A stretch of 13,189 nucleotides of DNA from CAZOIA01 sp964579675 (lineage in GTDB: Bacteria > Planctomycetota > Phycisphaerae > UBA1845 > PWPN01). The stretch lies in assembly GCA_964579675.1 (NCBI GenBank), contig CAZOIA010000152.1:1-13189 (forward strand). The letters are read 5' to 3'. Positions within the stretch are counted from its first letter, which is position 1. Each line of letters starts with the position of its first letter. The notes under the pieces were generated by a model. That model ran no database searches. It was not told the origin of the DNA and was given only the letters and a program-made list of their open reading frames with translations. Made by a program: the position numbers and the translations under genes. Below, piece after piece: positions 6,272-11,420 of the stretch.

Positions 6272-7360
6272 ATGATTCACGACGTGATGGTTATCGGGGC
6301 GGGCGCAGCCGGCGCGACCGCGGCCGCATTCGCGGCAGCCAGAGGCCTGCGGGTGGTCCTGATTGAACGGGCCCCCCGCGAGGGGACGACGCAACGATGC
6401 CCCGATTGGCTGACTGCCCCGGTCCTGACCCTGCTCGACGAACTGGGGGCTGGTCGTGCCCGCGGCGTCGGAAAACCGTTTGACGGTGCCGTCTTCTACC
6501 CCGCCGACCTCGCACGGTCGGCGGAAACCAGTGTGACCGAGCGGTTGGCGTTTCGCGTCGATTACACACGACTGGTGCGCGGGCTCAGGACTCTGGCGGC
6601 TAAGATGGGCGTCGAATGCGTGCCCGGTGCCGTGTCCCCTCGCCCCGACGCCGGTGAGGATCACGTGACCGCTCTTTTCGAGAACCACGATCCGGTAAGA
6701 GCGAAGTTCATGCTGATCGCCGACGGCGCGGGCGGCACCTGGGCCGACGAGGCCGGCTTCGCCCCGCGCTGGATCGCCGATGTGTCCGCGCGGGTAGCCA
6801 AAGCCGATCGCGACACCCGGATGCACTGGGTGCTCGGACTCGACGGGGGCCAATCGCTGGCCTGCTGGTGGTTCGACGGGCCGGAGGTGATCGTCCGTCT
6901 CCATGGACAGGGCACGCCCGAGTCGGTCCGCGAGCAGCTCGAGTCGCTGCTGACCTGCATCTGCGAGCGGAGCCTGTTGCCGGAAAACCTGGCGGCGGAC
7001 GAGTTGAACATCGCTTTAAGGCCGGCGCCCGCCCGGCTCGCACTGGAAATCGATTCCCACGTCGGCAAGCGGGCCCTGCGCATCGGCGATGCCGGCGGTT
7101 TCTTCGCCGCCGCCAGCCGCGAGGGGATTTATCCGGCCATGTGGTCCGCCCGTCTGGCGGTTGACGTTCTCGTTCGTGCCGCCGATAGCCGGCATCCTCA
7201 GGATGAACTCCGCCGATTCGGTACCCTCTGGCGCACCACGATGGCTGAATACCTCCGGCCGCCCAACACGGACACCCAGTTCCTGTTGCCCCTGATCTTC
7301 AGCAACCAGCAGATCGCCGACCGCATGGCCGGCGCCTTCTGGCACGGTGAGAACATTTGA
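6272..7360 (+). CDS. FAD-dependent oxidoreductase (geranylgeranyl-reductase / monooxygenase-like)
   Basis: A 362-residue flavoprotein. The N-terminal dinucleotide-binding fold shows VIGAGAAG (Gly9, Gly11, Gly14) and ends with the acidic Glu32 in LIER, which binds the FAD ribose. The second FAD motif is IGDAGGFFA with Gly272-Asp273. This layout matches the group that contains geranylgeranyl reductases, halogenases and PHBH-type monooxygenases. The segment TTQRCPDWLT after the first motif may be substrate-related. I cannot assign a substrate. There is no clear transmembrane segment, so it is presumably cytosolic. The ATG is preceded only by a weak GGGA. It is 89 bases downstream of mlaD and may be part of that transcript. 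A link to isoprenoid or membrane-lipid metabolism would fit the neighbouring lipid transporter but is speculation. Confidence 0.8.
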   Translation: MIHDVMVIGAGAAGATAAAFAAARGLRVVLIERAPREGTTQRCPDWLTAPVLTLLDELGAGRARGVGKPFDGAVFYPADLARSAETSVTERLAFRVDYTRLVRGLRTLAAKMGVECVPGAVSPRPDAGEDHVTALFENHDPVRAKFMLIADGAGGTWADEAGFAPRWIADVSARVAKADRDTRMHWVLGLDGGQSLACWWFDGPEVIVRLHGQGTPESVREQLESLLTCICERSLLPENLAADELNIALRPAPARLALEIDSHVGKRALRIGDAGGFFAAASREGIYPAMWSARLAVDVLVRAADSRHPQDELRRFGTLWRTTMAEYLRPPNTDTQFLLPLIFSNQQIADRMAGAFWHGENI

Positions 7361-7361
7361 A

Positions 7362-7396
7362 GAATTGAGAGTCGAGAATGGAGAATTGAGAATTGA
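7362..7396. repeat. Left arm of inverted GAATTGA-type repeat
   Basis: It begins one base after the oxidoreductase stop codon and consists of GAATTGAGAGTCGAGAAT, GG, then AGAATTGAGAATTGA. The inner 16 bases (7381-7396) are the exact reverse complement of 7551-7566. The outer part (GAGAGTCGAGAAT) also recurs inverted in the right arm with one 7-base unit fewer. The unit resembles the tract after the protease stop at the left edge of the window. Confidence 0.75.
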
Positions 7397-7458
7397 TGAG
7401 AAACCAGATGGCTTACATCTATCATCGACCGGCGTCTGGTCAGCGAACACGGCGGCCG

Positions 7459-7476
7459 CGCGGGCTGAAGCCCGCG
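7459..7476. repeat. REP-like palindrome CGCGGGCT-GA-AGCCCGCG
   Basis: A perfect 8-bp inverted repeat with a 2-base loop, centred between the two GAATTGA arms. This form of GC palindrome looks like a dispersed intergenic REP element. Dispersal in this genome cannot be judged from one copy. No coding potential is seen in 7397-7550 around it. Confidence 0.55.
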
Positions 7477-7550
7477 GCTCGTCCTTAGCGTGCAATCGCG
7501 CACACTGATGTAGCGAGCGGCTTACCCAGCAACTTCTTGTGAGAAGAACC

Positions 7551-7586
7551 TCAATTCTCAATTCTCGACTCTCGATTCTCAACTCC
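7551..7586. repeat. Right arm of inverted GAATTGA-type repeat
   Basis: TCAATTCTCAATTCTC, then GACTCTCGATTCTCAACTCC, is the inverted counterpart of the left arm at 7362-7396, about 150 bases away. In RNA the two arms could pair into a long imperfect hairpin, which might end transcription between the oxidoreductase and dehydrogenase genes. No T-run follows, so a terminator role is unproven. Confidence 0.75.
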
Positions 7587-7630
7587 TTCACGTGCTTGCA
7601 CCCGATGAGGACCGGCCCTACCATGCCCGC

Positions 7631-8626
7631 ATGCACAAGGTGGTGATCACCGATTACCTGGCTCCGCCGGCGACGATCGAACAGCAAGAGCTGGCGGGTA
7701 TCGCGACCGTCGAGTGTCTGCTTGCCAGGTCGCATGACGAGCTCATCGGCAAGATCAACGACGCCGACGGGCTGATGGTCTTTCACGAGGTCTCGATTAC
7801 GAGGCAGGTGATCGACATGCTCGACCGCTGCCGCGTCCTGGTTCGCTGCGGGGTGGGCATAGACGGCGTGGATGTGGCCGCAGCGGGTGAGCGGGGCATC
7901 TACGTTTGCAATGTGCCGGACTACGGTGTCGATGAGGTTGCGGACCACGCCATCGGCCTGATGTTAGCGTGCCAGCGCGGGCTGATGCTGGCGGACCGGC
8001 GACTTCGCCAGACGCTTTCGCCGTGGAACTACCACGCGGTCGAGCCGGTGTTCAGGCTCTCCGAAGCGACGATGGGGATCGTTGGCCTGGGGCGCATCGG
8101 GACCGCGACCGCGCTGCGGGCCAAGGCCCTCAAGATGCGCGTGCTGGCCTGCGATCCCTACATTTCCGCGGGCGTCGACAAGGCGGTCGGCGTGGAGATG
8201 GCCGACCTCGATACGCTGCTGGCCGAGAGCGACGTCGTCTCGCTGCACGTCCCGCTCACCGACGAGACCCGCAGCATGATCGACGCCGGCGCACTGGCGA
8301 GGATGAAGCGCCGCGCGATTCTGGTCAACACCGCCCGCGGCGCGGTGGTTGACACTGATGCTCTAACCGACGCTCTGCGATCGAAGCGGATCGCGGGGGC
8401 GGGTATCGACGTGCTGCCCGCAGAGCCGCCCGAGGTTTCCATGCCGCTGATTCAGCTCTGGCGAACGTCCGGTGACCGCCCGGTCAACCTGGTCATTACG
8501 CCGCACTGCGCCTTTTACTCGGAGCCCAGCCTCGTCGAGATGCGGGTCAAGGCCGCCCGGGAGATCGCCCGCGTGCTGAAGGGCGAACCGCCCCGAAACT
8601 GCGTCAACCGCGAATGCCTGCGCTGA
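7631..8626 (+). CDS. D-2-hydroxyacid dehydrogenase, CtBP/phosphoglycerate-dehydrogenase-like
   Basis: An NAD-dependent oxidoreductase of the D-isomer 2-hydroxyacid family; 331 residues. The substrate domain contains VRCGVGIDGVD and the crossover helix DEVADHAIGLML. The NAD motif is GIVGLGRIG (Gly152, Gly154, Gly157). The catalytic residues are Arg236 in NTARGAVVD, Glu265 in LPAEPP and His292 in TPHCAFYSE. The TPHCAFYSEPS wording is closest to the C-terminal-binding-protein (CtBP) subgroup, whose bacterial substrates are mostly unknown. I see no C-terminal ACT domain, so it is not a full-length SerA of the long type. The start is uncertain: ATG 7631 begins with the usual MHKVVITDY strand, while an in-frame GTG at 7592 would add 13 residues. 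Neither has a well-spaced ribosome-binding site. Confidence 0.9.
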   Translation: MHKVVITDYLAPPATIEQQELAGIATVECLLARSHDELIGKINDADGLMVFHEVSITRQVIDMLDRCRVLVRCGVGIDGVDVAAAGERGIYVCNVPDYGVDEVADHAIGLMLACQRGLMLADRRLRQTLSPWNYHAVEPVFRLSEATMGIVGLGRIGTATALRAKALKMRVLACDPYISAGVDKAVGVEMADLDTLLAESDVVSLHVPLTDETRSMIDAGALARMKRRAILVNTARGAVVDTDALTDALRSKRIAGAGIDVLPAEPPEVSMPLIQLWRTSGDRPVNLVITPHCAFYSEPSLVEMRVKAAREIARVLKGEPPRNCVNRECLR

Positions 8627-8682
8627 GAGCCCGATGGGACCCTCCGGCGGGGTGGTACTGCCGCCCGTCATCAGCTAGACTT

Positions 8683-8708
8683 CCGGGCACGGAGAAAGAC
8701 GTGCCCGG
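8683..8708 (+). promoter_or_regulatory. Hairpin in the leader of the cyclophilin gene
   Basis: CCGGGCACG-gagaaaga-CGTGCCCGG is a perfect 9-bp inverted repeat with an A/G-rich 8-base loop. It lies 56 bases after the dehydrogenase stop and ends 19 bases before the cyclophilin ribosome-binding site. No T-run follows, so it is either a weak terminator of the upstream gene or a leader structure or operator for the downstream gene. Confidence 0.45.
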
Positions 8709-8727
8709 CGGGCGATCGGAAATCGCA

Positions 8728-8735
8728 TAGGAGGT
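8728..8735 (+). promoter_or_regulatory. Strong ribosome-binding site of the cyclophilin gene
   Basis: TAGGAGGT, close to a full Shine-Dalgarno match, ends 5 bases before ATG 8741 and fixes that start. Confidence 0.75.
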
Positions 8736-8740
8736 CTCAG

Positions 8741-9487
8741 ATGAGGTGTTCGAGTCTGGTCCGGCGGTCTTGTGCAGCACTGATGTACCTCGTCGCTGTC
8801 GCCTCAATGGCGGCGGCGCGATGCGACGCCCCGACAAAGCCGGCGGCGGGCAAGGATGGTAAGCCGGACACCTCAGCGCCCGACGCCTTCGGGCAGGTTA
8901 CCTCCGCGCCGGACGCCGACACGTCGAAGCCCAAGGCCGGGCCGCGCGTCGAGCTCGAGATCGCCCAGAGCGGCAAGGCGTGGGGAAGGATCATTATCGA
9001 GTTCGACGAGAAGAAGGCCCCCGTCACAACCAGGAACTTCCTCCAGTACGTGGACGAGGGTTTCTATGACGGCACGATCTTCCATCGGGTGATCCCGACC
9101 TTCATGATCCAGGGCGGGGGCTTCACCGGTCCGACCGAGCAGAAAGCCAAGGGCCTCCGCAAGCCGATTCAGAACGAAGCGAGGAACGGGCTCAAGAACG
9201 TTCGTGGCACCATCGCGATGGCCCGGACGGGAGAGCCGCACTCAGCCACCTCGCAGTTCTTCATCAACGTGAAGGATAATCCCAATCTGGACTATCCCAG
9301 CTCCGACGGGTGGGGCTACTGTGTCTTCGGGAAAGTCGTTGAAGGCATGGAGGTGGTCGATCGCATCAAGGACGTCGAGACGCGGCCCAATCCCGCGAAA
9401 CCCCGCGAGAAGTCCATGCCGGTCAACCCGCCGGTGATCAAGAAGGCGCGGCGCGTGGGAGAGACGGCGGCGAAGCGCCCCGTTTGA
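8741..9487 (+). CDS. Exported cyclophilin-type peptidyl-prolyl cis-trans isomerase
   Basis: A 248-residue isomerase that speeds cis-trans rotation at proline bonds, acting outside the cytoplasm. Residues 1-26 are a signal peptide (Arg-rich start, hydrophobic core, AAA end). Cys28 is not in a good lipobox, so lipid anchoring is doubtful. A Pro/Ala/Asp-rich linker follows at 29-68. The cyclophilin domain runs from about 70 to 235 and keeps the core active-site residues: FHRVIPTFMIQGG with Arg116, Phe121 and Gln124, and SQFFINV with Phe174. The region GWGYCVFGKVVEGMEVVD matches bacterial PpiA/PpiB, which lack the human active-site Trp at that position. A short basic tail (KKARRVGETAAKRPV) follows the domain. 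Its TGA overlaps the first codon of the arsC-like remnant. Confidence 0.94.
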   Translation: MRCSSLVRRSCAALMYLVAVASMAAARCDAPTKPAAGKDGKPDTSAPDAFGQVTSAPDADTSKPKAGPRVELEIAQSGKAWGRIIIEFDEKKAPVTTRNFLQYVDEGFYDGTIFHRVIPTFMIQGGGFTGPTEQKAKGLRKPIQNEARNGLKNVRGTIAMARTGEPHSATSQFFINVKDNPNLDYPSSDGWGYCVFGKVVEGMEVVDRIKDVETRPNPAKPREKSMPVNPPVIKKARRVGETAAKRPV

Positions 9488-9594
9488 TCCTGCGCACCGG
9501 CAACGCTTCCCGCTCCCAGATGGCCGAGGGCCTGTGGCGGCACTATGGCGGCGAGCACTGGGAGGTGTGCAGCGCAGGCATTACGCCGGAAGGC
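9484..9594 (+). pseudogene. Remnant of an arsC / low-molecular-weight phosphatase gene
   Basis: The frame reads LILRTGNASRSQMAEG, then LWRHYGGEHWEVCSAGITPEG, which matches the N-terminal 37 or so residues of LMW protein phosphatases/arsenate reductases (typically LFLCTGNSCRSQMAEG...SAGTEP.G). The similarity stops abruptly after 9594. The frame stays open to 9915, but nothing in it resembles the rest of the family. The catalytic P-loop Cys is replaced by Arg (codon CGC at 9493, one transition from TGC) and the second Cys by Ser. With the nucleophile and most of the fold missing, it cannot be an active enzyme. It overlaps the cyclophilin stop and precedes the HEAT-protein gene. The family is recognised from motif memory, not from a search. 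Confidence 0.72.
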
Positions 9595-9649
9595 TCCATT
9601 GCAGAGTGTCCCACGTCGAACCAGTCAGGTTCAGGCCCGAGACAAGGCA

Positions 9650-11296
9650 GTGTCAGCACAGGCGATCAGCGAACCGCGTCTTCTTTCCCGGCGTTTTTCA
9701 CGCCCCCCTCGGCTTCTTGCCGGAGCGATGGTTGGGATACTCATCCCGGTTGCCCCGATCACCGTTCGGGCGGCCCCTCGCGTCGCGCTGCGTCACCAGA
9801 TCGTTCCGGGTTCGACAGTGGTCTACAAGGTGCGGATCGAAACGGCCCGCGGCACCGGCGCCGGCGAACAGACCGAGATCCAGACCGGCAAGCTCACGCG
9901 GGTAATCTTCAGTGAGAGCAAACCGGGCCAGTCTACGTGTGCCCAGATGCTGGAGCTGGACTGGCCCGTACCCGCCAGCGCTCCGGCCGGGACGCAACCC
10001 GAACGAAACGTGCCCGCCCCTGATGCCGCATCATCGCCGGCGTGGGTGCAGTTCTCTCTCAAGCGGGTCGGTCTCGAACACGCGCCGCTGCTGGTGCCCG
10101 GACGTACCGCCTGGACGCGCCACGTGCTCAGCGCGGTCGTCGATGTCACTGACTTCCCACGCGAGAAGGTGACCGTCGGCGACGGTTGGGACCGCCCCTT
10201 TCAAGCCGGCTCGATCAAGGGCAGACATCGCTGCAAGGTGGAGGCGTTCGAGACGACCGATGCCCATATCCGGGTCACCCTGACCGTCACGACCGAGGTG
10301 GATCCGCCGCCCGAGCGGGCGTCGCGGCATCTGGTGTCGGCTCGATCGGTGGTGGTCTTCTCGGTCCGCGATCGCGAGCTGCTGTCGCTCGACGGCCGAG
10401 CGGTCTGGCGCGAGGCCGACCGCGCCGGCGGCCGGGAGGTGACCACCCGAATCACGCTCTCGGCCGATCAGCGGGACCGGATGCCCCCCGGCCAACAGGC
10501 GACCGAACGGCAAGCGATCCGCCAACTCGCCCAGGCGGTGACCGCCTACCAGCGTGAGGACTACGAGTACGCGTCGCGCATGCTGCAAACGTTCATGAAG
10601 CGCTGGCCCCAGAGTCGGTGGCGGCCGGTGGCCGAGTACATCAGCAGGCGAATGCGGTCCGAGGGTACGTCTCCCGAGCCGCTAACTGCCCGCGAACTCA
10701 AGCAGGCCCTCGCCCGGCAACTGACGCTGTGGAACCTGGCTGAGCAGGACGGCGACGCCGCGATGCTCAACCGCTGCCGATCGGCCCTGTCGCACCTGGC
10801 ACAGAGCAGTCGGCCGGAGATCACCCGGCTTCTCAACGACGCCGACCCCGGCGTTCGGGCGCTGGCCTGTTTCGCGCTCGGCTTCGGGTCCGCCCCCGCG
10901 GACGTAGCCCTTCTTCTCAAGGCATGCCAGGACGCGGACGCCCGCGTTCGCCGGAGTGCCCTGGAGGCACTGGCGATTCGGGCGTCGCCGCTGGCCGATG
11001 CGGACACGCTGCTAAAGGGCATAAGCGACGACGATCCGACGGTTCGGCAGCGGGCCTGTGAGGCGGTCGGCGCATGTCTCCCCGACGATTCGCCCCACCG
11101 GTCCGCCGCACGGGCTCAACTGGTGGACCGCCTGGCCGACGATTCACCCGAGGTCGTTCTTGCCACGGCAAGGGCCCTGATGCGTATAGGCTCTGCCGGC
11201 GAGATCGAGAAGATAAAACAAACGGCCGAGAGCGCAGGTCCGAGCCCGCTCCAGGACGCCCTGCGGGAAATCCTGAGCACCGGCTCGGAGAAATGA
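9650..11296 (+). CDS. Exported HEAT-repeat protein of unknown function
   Basis: About 548 residues from GTG 9650. The Arg-rich start and the stretch LLAGAMVGILIPVAPITVRA-AP form a plausible signal peptide. A beta-rich domain of about 220 residues follows (from QIVPGSTVVYKVRIE to about 10440, including VGDGWDRPFQ). I do not recognise it. A helical segment resembling a TPR/YfiO-type unit comes next (YQREDYEYASRMLQTFMKRW, near 10549-10608). The last 150 residues (10816-11230) hold four or so HEAT/PBS units such as DADARVRRSALEALA and DDDPTVRQRACEAVG. HEAT arrays usually bind other proteins. The start is uncertain: the frame is open from ATG 9545, which would run over the arsC remnant, and ATG 9728 lacks a charged signal-peptide start. 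The gene may be carried on the cyclophilin transcript. Confidence 0.75.
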   Translation: MSAQAISEPRLLSRRFSRPPRLLAGAMVGILIPVAPITVRAAPRVALRHQIVPGSTVVYKVRIETARGTGAGEQTEIQTGKLTRVIFSESKPGQSTCAQMLELDWPVPASAPAGTQPERNVPAPDAASSPAWVQFSLKRVGLEHAPLLVPGRTAWTRHVLSAVVDVTDFPREKVTVGDGWDRPFQAGSIKGRHRCKVEAFETTDAHIRVTLTVTTEVDPPPERASRHLVSARSVVVFSVRDRELLSLDGRAVWREADRAGGREVTTRITLSADQRDRMPPGQQATERQAIRQLAQAVTAYQREDYEYASRMLQTFMKRWPQSRWRPVAEYISRRMRSEGTSPEPLTARELKQALARQLTLWNLAEQDGDAAMLNRCRSALSHLAQSSRPEITRLLNDADPGVRALACFALGFGSAPADVALLLKACQDADARVRRSALEALAIRASPLADADTLLKGISDDDPTVRQRACEAVGACLPDDSPHRSAARAQLVDRLADDSPEVVLATARALMRIGSAGEIEKIKQTAESAGPSPLQDALREILSTGSEK

Positions 11297-11297
11297 C

Positions 11298-11341
11298 GGC
11301 CCCTGGGCGAAACAGCAAAGCGTTAATCAGAGCCCAGGGCC
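11298..11341. terminator. Possible bidirectional terminator hairpin between convergent genes
   Basis: CCCTGGGC at 11301-11308 pairs with GCCCAGGG at 11332-11339, extendable by a bulged GGC/GCC, directly after the HEAT gene's stop. The 23-base loop is large and there is no clear T-run. Position between convergent genes supports a terminator; structure supports it only weakly. Confidence 0.28.
11305..11325. repeat. Direct repeat, copy 1 (after remnant FGE stop)
   Basis: On the minus strand the stop codon of the FGE remnant is followed by CGCTTTGCTGTTTCGCCC. It matches copy 2 at 11400-11420 at 18 of 21 positions, including 12 identical bases TAACGCTTTGCT that contain both stop codons. Confidence 0.7.
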
Positions 11342-11394
11342 AGCCGGAACCCGACGCTGCTGGTGTGGCCGTTCGGGCCGCGAGGAGAAAGGGG
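11323..11394 (-). pseudogene. Remnant of a second FGE-fold gene's C-terminus
   Basis: An in-frame 24-codon fragment on the minus strand reads PLSPRGPNGHTSSVGFRLAL, then GSD and a TAA stop, and is preceded by a TGA. GFRLALGSD-stop lines up with the end of the intact neighbour, GFRCAVGTP-stop, residue for residue in length. VGFRLAL is a typical closing strand of FGE-sulfatase domains. With the post-stop direct repeat, this is best explained as the leftover 3' end of a tandem copy. Confidence 0.6.
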
Positions 11395-11399
11395 TCACA

Positions 11400-11420
11400 G
11401 GTCAAAAGAGCAAAGCGTTA
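11400..11420. repeat. Direct repeat, copy 2 (after intact FGE gene stop)
   Basis: Minus strand TAACGCTTTGCTCTTTTGACC spans the stop of the intact gene. It matches copy 1, 95 bases away, at 18 of 21 positions. Confidence 0.7.

Noticed and set aside
9595..9915. Continuation of the arsC-like frame as a real 143-residue protein
   Set aside because: After residue 37 there is no similarity to the phosphatase family. The sequence becomes Ser/Arg/Gly-rich and overlaps the better-supported HEAT-protein frame.
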